Origin: Terracoccus luteus
GTDB taxonomy: Bacteria; Actinomycetota; Actinomycetes; Actinomycetales; Dermatophilaceae
Direction: 5' to 3'
Assembly (NCBI RefSeq): GCF_003635045.1
Contig: NZ_RBXT01000001.1
Span: forward strand, 3,782,001 to 3,846,000
DNA: 64,000 bases
Below, piece by piece: positions 51,793 through 59,899 of the stretch (positions within the stretch are counted from its first letter, which is position 1; each line of letters begins with the position of its first letter). The translations under genes and the position numbers were made by a program. Below the pieces are notes generated by a model that saw only the letters and a program-made list of their open reading frames with translations, was not told where the DNA came from and did not search any database.

Positions 51793-53390
51793 GAGTCGGC
51801 TCCGATCTCGGCGGGCGTGGAGGAGGTGTGCGCCGTGCTCGACGTGGCGCTCGATGGGGCGGTCGACGAGGCGGCCGCGAGGTCGGACTGGGCTGCGGGA
51901 GTGAGCGACCCGGCATCCGGGCTCGGCGCGGGGACGGCGCCGTCGACGCGCGACTCGGCGCGGCGGAGGGCGGCGTACCTCTCGAACGGGCGGCGACCGA
52001 CGACGGCGTAGACGGCCGCGGAGGTGAGGCCGCCGGCCAGCCACGAGAGGTCGAGGCCGCCGAGCGCGCGGGCGGCGAAGCCCTGCAGCGGCGGGACGAG
52101 GCCGTAGAGAAACATCCACGTCGCGACGATGCCGACGACGAACGAGAACATCGTGGCCCAGTTGACGTCGGGCAGACGGCGGCTGCCGACCGGGTCGAAG
52201 AGCACCTGAGCGTCGATGTCGCGGCGGGCGAAGCGGAAGTAGTGCACGAGCATGATGCCGGCCCAGGCGGCGATCCAGGCGACGATGCCGATGAGCCACG
52301 TGTCGAGCACGGCGGCGAGGTCGCCGGCGTAGATGAAGAACACGACCGCGACCATGGCGAAGGCGCCCACGACGAGGCTGAGGGTGTTGCGCTTGATCTT
52401 GACGTCGAGCGCCTGCGCGGCCACCGAGAACGTGTAGATGTTGAGGATGTTCGTCGCGATCGGGCCGTGCACGACGAGCAGGAGGACGGGGATCGCGAGC
52501 GCACCGAAGTTGTCGACGATGAGGGCGCCCGGGTCGACCGAGCCGTTCTTCGTCGCGAGGGTCGCGCCGAGCACGCCGAGCCACACGACGGGCACGAACT
52601 GGCCGAGCACGCTGGCGGCGTAGAGCTTGCGGCGCGGCATCGCGCGGCTGACGAAGCGTGAGTAGTCGGCGGCGTAGGTGAACCACGTGATGCCCCAGCC
52701 GATCCCGATCGCGGTCATGACGCCCGACATGACGACGATGCGCTCGGAACCGGTCAGCACCTGGCCGGCGGGGCCGGCGTAGCCCCAGTCGACGTCGAGG
52801 AAGAACCACGCGACGACCGACATGGCGACGAGCACGACGATGGTGGGCGGCACGGTCCAGCGCTCGAAGGCGGCGATGGTGCGGTAGCCGCGCCACGAGA
52901 TGGCGACCTGGGTGCCCATGATGACCGTCGCGACGAGGATCTTGGCCAGGTGGTTCTCGGCGGCCGGGTCGACGAGGCCGACCTTGCCGAGCAGGGCCAT
53001 GACGAGGTCGAGGATGATCCACGTGTTGACCGCGCACCACCCGACCGCGAGCGTGGCCTGGATGCCGGCGGGGACGTAGGCGCCGCGGCGGCCGAAGGCG
53101 GCCCGCGAGAGCACCATGCCGGTGACGCCGGTGCGCTGGCCCATGAGCACGAAGAGCCCGAAGAGGGCCATGCCGATGAGGTTGCCGAGCACGAGCACGA
53201 TGAGGGTGTCGCGCAGGCCCAGGCCGAGGCCGATGCCGAGCGCCCCGAGGATCCAGTTGATCGGGGCGATGTTGGCCCCGCACCAGATCCAGAACTGGCC
53301 GGAGACGTCGTTCGTGCGGGCCTCGTCGGGGACCGGCTGGAGGACCTGCTCGACCTCGAACACCGTGTGGGACTGGTTCGCAGAGCTCAT
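51789..53390 (-). CDS. NCS1 family permease (cytosine/allantoin/hydantoin type)
   Basis: A 533-residue nucleobase:cation symporter-1 protein with about twelve helices: NDVSGQFWIWCGANIAPINWILGALGIGLG at the first helix, VPAGIQATLAVGWCAVNTW, and WGITWFTYAADYSRFVSRAMPRRK in the middle. The last 50 residues are a Ser/Ala/Thr-rich tail. GGAGG lies five bases before ATG 53390. It heads the group with the CE4 hydrolase and creatinase, so creatinine or creatine is the likely cargo. Confidence 0.9.
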   Translation of the reverse strand: MSSANQSHTVFEVEQVLQPVPDEARTNDVSGQFWIWCGANIAPINWILGALGIGLGLGLRDTLIVLVLGNLIGMALFGLFVLMGQRTGVTGMVLSRAAFGRRGAYVPAGIQATLAVGWCAVNTWIILDLVMALLGKVGLVDPAAENHLAKILVATVIMGTQVAISWRGYRTIAAFERWTVPPTIVVLVAMSVVAWFFLDVDWGYAGPAGQVLTGSERIVVMSGVMTAIGIGWGITWFTYAADYSRFVSRAMPRRKLYAASVLGQFVPVVWLGVLGATLATKNGSVDPGALIVDNFGALAIPVLLLVVHGPIATNILNIYTFSVAAQALDVKIKRNTLSLVVGAFAMVAVVFFIYAGDLAAVLDTWLIGIVAWIAAWAGIMLVHYFRFARRDIDAQVLFDPVGSRRLPDVNWATMFSFVVGIVATWMFLYGLVPPLQGFAARALGGLDLSWLAGGLTSAAVYAVVGRRPFERYAALRRAESRVDGAVPAPSPDAGSLTPAAQSDLAAASSTAPSSATSSTAHTSSTPAEIGADS

Positions 53391-53448
53391 CTGCGCCTCC
53401 ATTTCGTCGGATGGTGGGAACCAGAGTGATCCCCGTGCGGGGGGTGCG

Positions 53449-53462
53449 ACAAGGTACGTTGT
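53449..53462. promoter_or_regulatory. Near-palindrome between permease and pucR genes
   Basis: ACAAGGTACGTTGT, a dyad matching in 12 of 14 positions and flanked by GAC/GTC, about 60 bp from the permease start and 36 bp from the pucR start. It is a candidate PucR operator serving both divergent promoters. Confidence 0.35.
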
Positions 53463-53497
53463 GTCAGTCGTGTGAGCCTGAGAACGGACGAAGTGTC

Positions 53498-55159
53498 ATG
53501 CCGATGCCGGTGAGCGAGGTCCTGTGCGACCCGACGATCCGCGCTGCGGAACCGGTCGTCCTCGCCGGCCAAGCGGGCCTGGACAACGCGGTGACGTGGG
53601 TGCACACGAGCGAGGTGCTCGACATCGCGCCCCTGCTGCGGGGCGGTGAGCTGCTGCTCGTCGGCGGCGTCGGGCTGGCCGACGCGAGCCCGACCCAGCG
53701 GGCCCGCTACGTGCGCGAGCTGGCCGAGCGGGGCGCCTCCGGCATCGCCATCGAGACGGGGGCCCGCCTGCGCCGGGTGCCGCCGGAGATGGTCGAGGAG
53801 GCCGAGCGGGTCTCGTTGCCGCTCGTGCAGCTGCGGCGCGTCGTGCGCTTCATCGAGGTCACCCAGGCCGTCAACGGGCTGCTCGTCAACGAGTCGGTCC
53901 GGCGCCTCCAGCTCGCCGACGAGGTGTCGCACGCGCTCGCGCTGGCCCTCGCCCGGGGCGCCGAGCTGCCCGAGCTCATGGCCGTGCTGGCCGAGCGGAC
54001 GCAGGCCGACGCACGGCTCACCGCCCCCGACGGTGAGCTGCTCGCCGAGGCGGCCGCGCCGGCCCTTGGGGTCGGGAGCTTTTCGACCGCAGAGGCCGAC
54101 GACCCCGCCGGCGACCCTGCCGACGATGTCGTCACCGGCCCGTCGACCGCGGCCCCCGTCGGGATGCCCCCCGTCGTCGCCCCCGTCGACAGCGCCGGCG
54201 TGACGGTGGCCCTGCTGACGCTGACGCCCCGGCCGGGCGCGAACCTGCTCGTGCTCGACGCCGCCCTCGACCGCGCCCCGGAGGCACTGGGCCTCGCCAT
54301 GCTGCGATTCCGCCCGCTCTCGCGCCGGCAGCGTGACACCCACGAGCTGTTCGAGCTGGCCCGCGCCGGCGAGCGCGCCTCGACGCGCCGGCTGCGCGAG
54401 GTGGCCACCCGGCTGGGGCTCGCGGGGCACGACGCGTGGGTGGTGACCGTCGCCCGCATCGGCCCCGGGCCGTCGCTGGCGACGGGCATCGAGGCGGCGG
54501 TCGGGCGCACCGGCCGCACCCTCGTCAGCGAGGTCGACCGGCACGTGCACACGTGCGTCGTCGGCCTGTCCCTCGGCGGACGGTCGCTCGAGCAGGCGCG
54601 CCAGGACGTCGTCACCGAGCTGCGGTCGGTCGCGCTGCCGGCCCACGTCACCGTGGCGGTCGGCCCCGGCGCGCGCAGCGTCGAGCGGCTGCCGCACACC
54701 CTCGCCGAGGCCGAGGGCACGCTGGCGCTGACCGACGAGTCGCACCAGGTGGTGGCCGACTCCGTCGCCCTCGGCATCACCCGGCTCGTGACGGCGGTCG
54801 ACCGCGACGACCTCCTGCAGGCGTTCGTCGACGAGCAGATCGGCGACCTGCTCGCCCTCGACCGCGACCGCGCCGGCAGCCTCTTCGAGACCCTCGCCCT
54901 CTACCTGCGGCACTCGGCCAACAAGACCGAGACGGCGGCGCGGCTGCACGTGCAGCGGCAGAGCCTCTACCAGCGCCTCGAGCGCATCATGGCGGTGCTG
55001 GGCCACCCGCAGCCGGGCACGAGCCGCTGGGCCGCGATCGCCCTCGCGGTCGAGCTCGAGACCGCGCGGCGCACCGTCGCCGGCGAGGTGCGCGGCTTCG
55101 GCGGACTCGACGCCGCCGACCGCCGGGCCACCCGGCGCGCGCGCCGCCCCGCCGACTGA
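53498..55159 (+). CDS. PucR family transcriptional regulator
   Basis: A 553-residue activator with the PucR N-terminal domain (VLCDPTIRAAEPVVLAG through about 125), a central GGDEF-like region (about 280-400) and the C-terminal helix-turn-helix LFETLALYLRHSANKTETAARLHVQRQSLYQRLERI. PucR proteins activate purine, allantoin and related nitrogen-compound catabolism on binding a pathway ligand. It is divergent from the permease-CE4-creatinase genes and very probably controls them. The start at ATG 53498 is chosen over earlier frames lacking domain similarity. Confidence 0.92.
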   Translation: MPMPVSEVLCDPTIRAAEPVVLAGQAGLDNAVTWVHTSEVLDIAPLLRGGELLLVGGVGLADASPTQRARYVRELAERGASGIAIETGARLRRVPPEMVEEAERVSLPLVQLRRVVRFIEVTQAVNGLLVNESVRRLQLADEVSHALALALARGAELPELMAVLAERTQADARLTAPDGELLAEAAAPALGVGSFSTAEADDPAGDPADDVVTGPSTAAPVGMPPVVAPVDSAGVTVALLTLTPRPGANLLVLDAALDRAPEALGLAMLRFRPLSRRQRDTHELFELARAGERASTRRLREVATRLGLAGHDAWVVTVARIGPGPSLATGIEAAVGRTGRTLVSEVDRHVHTCVVGLSLGGRSLEQARQDVVTELRSVALPAHVTVAVGPGARSVERLPHTLAEAEGTLALTDESHQVVADSVALGITRLVTAVDRDDLLQAFVDEQIGDLLALDRDRAGSLFETLALYLRHSANKTETAARLHVQRQSLYQRLERIMAVLGHPQPGTSRWAAIALAVELETARRTVAGEVRGFGGLDAADRRATRRARRPAD

Positions 55160-55175
55160 GCCCACCGGCATCCAC

Positions 55176-55287
55176 CCCCCGTCGAGAGGCCAGATGGCGA
55201 CTCGAAAGGCCAACGGGGACAACGCGAGAGGCCAGCCCGGTGACGGACTGGCCTCTCGGTGCTGTCTATTTGGCCTTTCGACGGGGG
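55176..55287. repeat. Nested-palindrome repeat, copy B
   Basis: Same design and orientation as copy A. The outermost arms CCCCCGTCGAGAGGCCA (55176-55192) and TGGCCTTTCGACGGGGG (55271-55287) pair with one mismatch; TCGAAAGGCCAA (55202-55213) can also pair with 55270-55281; the inner stem is CGAGAGGCCAG (55225-55235) with 55248-55258. The central loop (CCCGGTGACGGA) differs from copy A by one base. It lies between the convergent pucR and ABC ATPase genes. Confidence 0.92.
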
Positions 55288-55311
55288 AAGGGGCCGCCGG
55301 GGCAGGCCCGC

Positions 55312-56139
55312 TCAGTCGTGGTGCTCGCTGCGCATGCGCTTGAGGAAGCTCTTCGTGCGCTCGTGCTGCGGGTTGCCGATGACCTCTGCGGGCGGACCCT
55401 GCTCGACGACGACGCCACCGTCCATGAAGACGACGTGGTCGGCGACCTCACGGGCGAACCCCATCTCGTGGGTGACGACGATCATCGTCATGCCCCGGTC
55501 GGCCAGCTCGCGCATGACGCGCAGCACCTCGCCGACGAGCTCGGGGTCGAGCGCCGAGGTGGGCTCGTCGAAGAGCATGAGCTTGGGGTCCATGGCGAGG
55601 GCGCGCGCGATGGCGACCCGCTGCTGCTGGCCGCCGGAGAGCTGCGCCGGGTAGGCGGCCGGCTTGTCGCCGAGGCCCACCTGCTCGAGCAGCTCGGTGG
55701 CGCGGGCGCGCGCCTTCTTGCGGGCCACGCCTTTGACCTGCGTGGGCGCCTCGACGACGTTCTGCAGGGCCGTCATGTGCGGGAAGAGGTTGAACCGCTG
55801 GAACACCATGCCGATCTCGCGCCGTTGGGCCGCGATCTGCTTGTCGGTGAGGTGGTGCAGCTGTCCGCCCTCGTCGCGGTAGCCCATGAGGTCGCCGTCG
55901 ACCCAGATGCGGCCGCCGTCGATCGTCTCGAGCTGGTTGATGCACCGCAGGAACGTCGTCTTGCCCGAGCCGCTCGGCCCGAGGAGGCAGACGACCTCGC
56001 CGCGACCGACCTCGAGGTCGATGCCCTTGAGCACCTCGTTGCCGTGGAAGCTCTTGGTGACGTTGACCGCCCGCACCAGCGGGGCCTCGCCCCCGGTGCG
56101 GGAACCCCGGTCGGATGCCGTCGTGCTCGTCTCGCTCAT
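55312..56139 (-). CDS. Polar amino acid ABC importer, ATPase
   Basis: ATPase of a GlnQ/HisP-type importer, 275 residues: Walker [11 protein letters not shown] loop [14 protein letters not shown], signature [16 protein letters not shown], Walker [15 protein letters not shown], and the C-terminal ending that fixes amino-acid transporters ([19 protein letters not shown]). Its ATG overlaps the permease stop (ATGA at 56139). The cargo may be an amino acid or, given the neighbourhood, a creatine-related compound. Confidence 0.93.
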   Translation of the reverse strand: MSETSTTASDRGSRTGGEAPLVRAVNVTKSFHGNEVLKGIDLEVGRGEVVCLLGPSGSGKTTFLRCINQLETIDGGRIWVDGDLMGYRDEGGQLHHLTDKQIAAQRREIGMVFQRFNLFPHMTALQNVVEAPTQVKGVARKKARARATELLEQVGLGDKPAAYPAQLSGGQQQRVAIARALAMDPKLMLFDEPTSALDPELVGEVLRVMRELADRGMTMIVVTHEMGFAREVADHVVFMDGGVVVEQGPPAEVIGNPQHERTKSFLKRMRSEHHD

Positions 56140-57122
56140 CAGGCGCCTCCCGCCCCGCCCGGCCTCGCGAAGCGTCGTGAGGGTGCACCGGTGCCGAAGC
56201 CGCGGCCGAAGCGGCGCTCGAGGAGGTACTGGCCGACCATGAGCACGGAGCCCACGATGAGGTACCACGCGGTGACGGCGACGAACGCCGGCATGATCTG
56301 CAGGGTCCGGGTCCCGATGGCGCTCGTCTGGTAGAAGAGCTCGGTGATGACGGGGATGGCCGACAGCAGCGAGGTGTCCTTGACCATGGCGATCGTCTCG
56401 TTGCCGGTCGGCGGCACGATGACGCGCATCGCCTGCGGCAGCACGACCCGGCGCATCGCCTTGCCGCGGCTCATGCCCAGCGCGGCTGCCGCCTCACCCT
56501 GGCCCTTGTCGACCGACAGGATGCCGGCGCGGGCGATCTCGGCCATGTAGGCCGCCTCGGAGAGGCCGAGGCCGATGATGCCGGCCAGCAGCGTGCTGCT
56601 GAACTGGTTGACGTTGAGGGTGAAGAACGTGAAGTCGCTCGACAGCCCCAGCCACGACGCGAGCTGCTGGCCGAAGGGGAGGCCGAAGTCGACGCGGTTG
56701 TAGAGGAAGCCGATGCCGCTGCCGATCATGGCCAGCAGCACGAGGCGCGGGATGCCGCGGAAGAACCACGTGTAGACGAACGACACGAAGCGCAGCACGG
56801 GGTTCTGCGAGAGGCGCAGCACCGCGATGAGCACGCCGAGCACGATGCCGATCGCCATCGAGCCGAGGGTGCCGACGATGGTGCCCTTCCACAGGCCCTC
56901 GAGCACGGGGTTCTGCTGCATGATCTCGAGGGCGGTCGAGAAGCCCCAGCGCTCGTTGGTGACGAACGAGCTGATCATCATCGCGACGAGCACGAGGATG
57001 ACCACGAGCGCCACCCAGCGCCCCGGGTGGCGGACCGGCTTGGCGTCGATGGCCCCCGGCCGTCCGTCGGCCGGCGTGCCCGGGCTCCCGGGCATGCCGG
57101 CGTCGGTGGTGGTCTGGCTCAT
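56139..57122 (-). CDS. Polar amino acid ABC importer, permease
   Basis: A 327-residue permease of the HisMQ type with a 35-residue cytosolic N terminus, about five helices, and the EAA loop [27 protein letters not shown] that contacts the ATPase. [14 protein letters not shown] is the family pattern near the second helix. It is a single fused-function permease, so it probably works as a homodimer. The gene for the binding protein lies 7 bp upstream. Confidence 0.93.
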   Translation of the reverse strand: MSQTTTDAGMPGSPGTPADGRPGAIDAKPVRHPGRWVALVVILVLVAMMISSFVTNERWGFSTALEIMQQNPVLEGLWKGTIVGTLGSMAIGIVLGVLIAVLRLSQNPVLRFVSFVYTWFFRGIPRLVLLAMIGSGIGFLYNRVDFGLPFGQQLASWLGLSSDFTFFTLNVNQFSSTLLAGIIGLGLSEAAYMAEIARAGILSVDKGQGEAAAALGMSRGKAMRRVVLPQAMRVIVPPTGNETIAMVKDTSLLSAIPVITELFYQTSAIGTRTLQIMPAFVAVTAWYLIVGSVLMVGQYLLERRFGRGFGTGAPSRRFARPGGAGGA

Positions 57123-57129
57123 CGACGGC

Positions 57130-58041
57130 TCAGGGGTTGACGGCGAAGTCGTCGATGGCGCCGGCCTCGACCGCGTACTTCTTCAGCGCCGCCTCGTAGC
57201 TGCCGTCGGCCTTGGTGGCCTTGAGGGCCTCGACGAGCAGGTCGGCCAGCGCCGTGTCGTTCTTCGGCACGACGATGCCGTAGGGGGCCGAGTCGTAGAT
57301 GTCGCCGAGCGCCTCGAGCGCGCCGCCGGTCTGCTTGACGGCGTAGAGGCCGACGGGCGAGTCGGCGAGCATGGCGACCGTCTTGCCGCTGGCCAGGTCG
57401 GCGGTGACCTGGTCCTGGCCCTCCTGCACGATCGGGTTGATGGCCTGCTTGCCGGCGTCCGTGCACTTCTTGCTGCGGGCGGTCAGGTCGTCGACCTGCA
57501 CGGTGCCCTTCTGCACGCCGATGCTCTTGCCGCAGGCGTCGTCGGCGTTGACGTTGTCCGGGTTGCCCTTCTGCACGACCCACTGGGTGCCGGCGCTGTA
57601 GTAGCTCACCATGTTGACCTGCTTCTTGCGGTCGTCGTTGATGGTGAAGCTCGAGACGCCGACGTCGTACTTGCCGCCGGTGACACCGAGGATGATCGAG
57701 TCGAAGCCGGCCGGGACGTACTCGGTCTTGAGCCCCAGCTTGGCGGCGACGGCGTCGAACAGGGCCGGGTCGAAGCCCTCGACGGTCTTGCCGTCGGAGG
57801 CGAGCATCTCGTTGGGGGCGTAGGTCGGGTCGGTGCCGACGACGATCTTGCCGGCCGACTTGAGGTCGGCGGGCACCTTGGCCGCGAGGGTGGCGTCGGC
57901 GCCGCCACCGGCCGCCGAACCGCTCCCGACGGGCGTCGAGCCGGCGCCGGGCGACGTCGACATCGAGTCGGACCCGCAGGCCGACAGGGACAGGCCGGCG
58001 ACGGCGACGCCCGTGAGGGCGATGAGGGACATGCGGCGCAT
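57130..58041 (-). CDS. Solute-binding lipoprotein of the amino acid ABC importer
   Basis: A 303-residue extracellular binding protein of family 3. Lipobox LSLSAC at about 17-22, a Ser/Gly-rich linker, then the type II periplasmic-binding fold starting GKIVVGTDPTYAPNEMLASDGKTVEGFDPALFDAVAAKLG split over the two lobes, with FDSIILGVTGGKYDVGVSSFTI. Start ATG 58041 follows GGAAGGA. It is the first gene of the binding protein-permease-ATPase operon. Confidence 0.94.
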   Translation of the reverse strand: MRRMSLIALTGVAVAGLSLSACGSDSMSTSPGAGSTPVGSGSAAGGGADATLAAKVPADLKSAGKIVVGTDPTYAPNEMLASDGKTVEGFDPALFDAVAAKLGLKTEYVPAGFDSIILGVTGGKYDVGVSSFTINDDRKKQVNMVSYYSAGTQWVVQKGNPDNVNADDACGKSIGVQKGTVQVDDLTARSKKCTDAGKQAINPIVQEGQDQVTADLASGKTVAMLADSPVGLYAVKQTGGALEALGDIYDSAPYGIVVPKNDTALADLLVEALKATKADGSYEAALKKYAVEAGAIDDFAVNP

Positions 58042-58256
58042 GTGGGGAGTCCTTCCAACGAACGCTCCGCGCGGACGAGCCGCGCGGACGGGGTGGTGTG
58101 CGGGCGACCGGGCGGCGGTGCGGCGGTCGACTGGGGGCGATCCTGCCACCTCCGGCCGTACGCACACGTGATTGCGGCCGAACCGTTGCCTGAGGCGCCC
58201 CGCACCCGGGCCCGACCGCCCGCGGGCGCGCCCAGGACCACGCGCGCGCACGACGA

Positions 58257-58296
58257 CGCCCACCGGCATCCGGGAGGGCGTGGATGCCGGTGGGCG
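58257..58296 (-). terminator. Hairpin terminator, 15-bp stem
   Basis: CGCCCACCGGCATCC (58257-58271) pairs perfectly with GGATGCCGGTGGGCG (58282-58296), loop of ten bases. It follows the ScyD-like gene on the minus strand and lies upstream of the binding-protein gene. It contains two inverted GGATGCCG words. The rest of the 58042-58397 gap holds the binding-protein promoter region, in which I see no clear boxes. Confidence 0.75.
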
Positions 58297-58310
58297 CGGT
58301 CGGTGGGTCC

Positions 58311-58340
58311 GTGCTGCCCCGTACTGCCCCGTGCTGCCCC
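58311..58340. repeat. 10-bp tandem repeat
   Basis: GTGCTGCCCC, GTACTGCCCC and GTGCTGCCCC stand head to tail in the intergenic region beside the terminator at 58257. Confidence 0.85.
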
Positions 58341-58397
58341 GGGGCGACCCCGTGCGGGTGGGGACCCGGGCGCGAGGGCTCGGTCGGAGGACTCGGG

Positions 58398-59528
58398 TCA
58401 GAGGATCCAGTACGAGCGGATGCTGCCCGGGCCGTCGACCTGGCCGGTGCTCATGTCGATGTCGGCGAGGGTGCCCGCGTAGAGCGTGCCGCCGCGCACC
58501 TCGAGGGAGAGCGGGTTGGCCACCTTGGTGAAGAGGCTCTTGCGGCCGCTCCAGTCGACCTTGGTGATCCTGCCGGCGAAGAGCTCGGCGACGTAGACGC
58601 CGTCGGGGCCGATGGCCGCGTTGGTCGCCCCGAGGAAGCCGGTGGCGAGCCGCTTGAGGGCGCCGCTCGTCGGGTTCAGCGTCCACACCGACCCGCGGGC
58701 GCCGAGGGCAGGGCTCTCGGGGCCGCCCGGCAGGGTCGTGACGACGAGGTTGCCCCGGTAGTCGACCTCGACGTCGGTGGGCACCGACTCGAAGGCGTAG
58801 GTCACGCCGACGACGCAGTCGGGCGCCCCGACGGCGGCCGCCATCTCGGCGGTGAAGGTGATCGGCTGCGCGGGCAGCACGGCGAGGGTCGAGATGGCGC
58901 CCTTCGCGTCGACCTTGAGCAGGTCGTTGCCGGCGGCGTCGGCGACGATCCAGCCGTCGCCCCAGCTCGCGACGGCGTAGGGGTGGGAGTCGAGCAGCCC
59001 CTTGTACGTGGCCGGCCCACCCGTCAGACCTCTGAGGGCCTCGCGGGCGCAGGGGTTGCCGTTCTTGACGATGCCGTAGGTGACGTCCCGGTCGGGGTTC
59101 ATCGTCTTCTCGTACTTGCCGAGGTTGGCGACGACGTCCTTCTTCCCCTGGGTGCGGATGGTGATGGAGGAGCTGAAGCTCTCACCGGGGCCGGAGGGGA
59201 ACGTCGTGCTGAGCCAGGCGATGGACCTGCCGTCGGGGCTGGCGTCGACGCCGCCGATCTCGCTGCCGGTGCCCGTGGCGACGACGCTGAGGGAGCCGTC
59301 CTTGCGGAGGAGGCTGAGGGTGTTGGTGAAGCCGTCGGCGACGTAGGCGCCCTTGGCGGTGGCCGCCATCTGGTAGGGGGCGATGACGTCGGTGGTGAGC
59401 ACCCGACCGCGTGAGGTGTCGGAGCTGCCCGTGGAGCCGGCCGCGCCGGCGCCGGGCGCCGAGACGAGGCCGATGGTGGTGAGGGCGGCCGCGGCGGTCG
59501 CGGCCGTGATGAGGCGGGTTCTGCGCAT
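58398..59528 (-). CDS. Secreted ScyD/ScyE family beta-propeller protein
   Basis: A 376-residue exported protein with a Sec signal peptide (RRTRLITAATAAAALTTIGLVSAPGAGA, split by charge and cleavage near 29). The mature part has repeated blades such as PYQMAATAKGAYVADG, GGVDASPDGRSIAWLS, PTDVEVDYRGNLVVTTLPGG and GATNAAIGPDGVYVAELFAGRI, matching ScyD/ScyE-type NHL-like propellers. It has no membrane anchor. Function in actinobacteria is unknown. AAGGACAG precedes the ATG. A perfect CRP-type box lies 84 bp upstream. Confidence 0.87.
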   Translation of the reverse strand: MRRTRLITAATAAAALTTIGLVSAPGAGAAGSTGSSDTSRGRVLTTDVIAPYQMAATAKGAYVADGFTNTLSLLRKDGSLSVVATGTGSEIGGVDASPDGRSIAWLSTTFPSGPGESFSSSITIRTQGKKDVVANLGKYEKTMNPDRDVTYGIVKNGNPCAREALRGLTGGPATYKGLLDSHPYAVASWGDGWIVADAAGNDLLKVDAKGAISTLAVLPAQPITFTAEMAAAVGAPDCVVGVTYAFESVPTDVEVDYRGNLVVTTLPGGPESPALGARGSVWTLNPTSGALKRLATGFLGATNAAIGPDGVYVAELFAGRITKVDWSGRKSLFTKVANPLSLEVRGGTLYAGTLADIDMSTGQVDGPGSIRSYWIL

Positions 59529-59611
59529 GCGTTCTGTCCTTGTGGAGGAGAAGCAGAGGTGACGCGCCCCGTCGTGTCCCCGTCGGGAACCTCGTCGCCC
59601 CGCGCCGTCCC

Positions 59612-59635
59612 TGTGACGACGGTCACACCACGGTA
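59612..59635 (-). promoter_or_regulatory. CRP/GlxR-type box overlapping a promoter
   Basis: TGTGACGACGGTCACA (59612-59627) is a perfect TGTGA-N6-TCACA site. On the minus strand TACCGT (59635-59630) lies immediately before it, so the predicted start of the ScyD-like transcript falls inside the box, an arrangement that favours repression by a cAMP-receptor-family regulator. Confidence 0.6.
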
Positions 59636-59737
59636 GGGACCCCGGGCGTCCCGCGCATGCGATTTTCGGAAACTCGTGATAACGGAGCGCTCGGGGAGCC
59701 TGGGGACGACGTAGTCGGCGGTGCCGGTGGCATGCCG

Positions 59738-59785
59738 TAGACTGGTGCGGACGGCCCGCCCAGTTCTGCCTCGGGCCGTTCTTCT
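59738..59785 (+). promoter_or_regulatory. Helicase promoter and terminator-like 5' hairpin
   Basis: TAGACT (59738-59743) predicts a start near 59750. The transcript would open with ACGGCCCG (59751-59758) paired to CGGGCCGT (59772-59779), followed by TCTTCT, like a small terminator. A leader of about 150 nt then runs to the GTG start of the RNA helicase. It may be an attenuator or a temperature-sensitive leader. Confidence 0.5.
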
Positions 59786-59899
59786 AGGTCCGGCTCACGC
59801 CGACCCCGTCGATTCGCTCTTGCGCCGCGACCACGTCCACCGACGAACGGGCTCGCGCCGGGCAGAACGACCCTTTCCAGCTCTTGGAGTACATCACCC

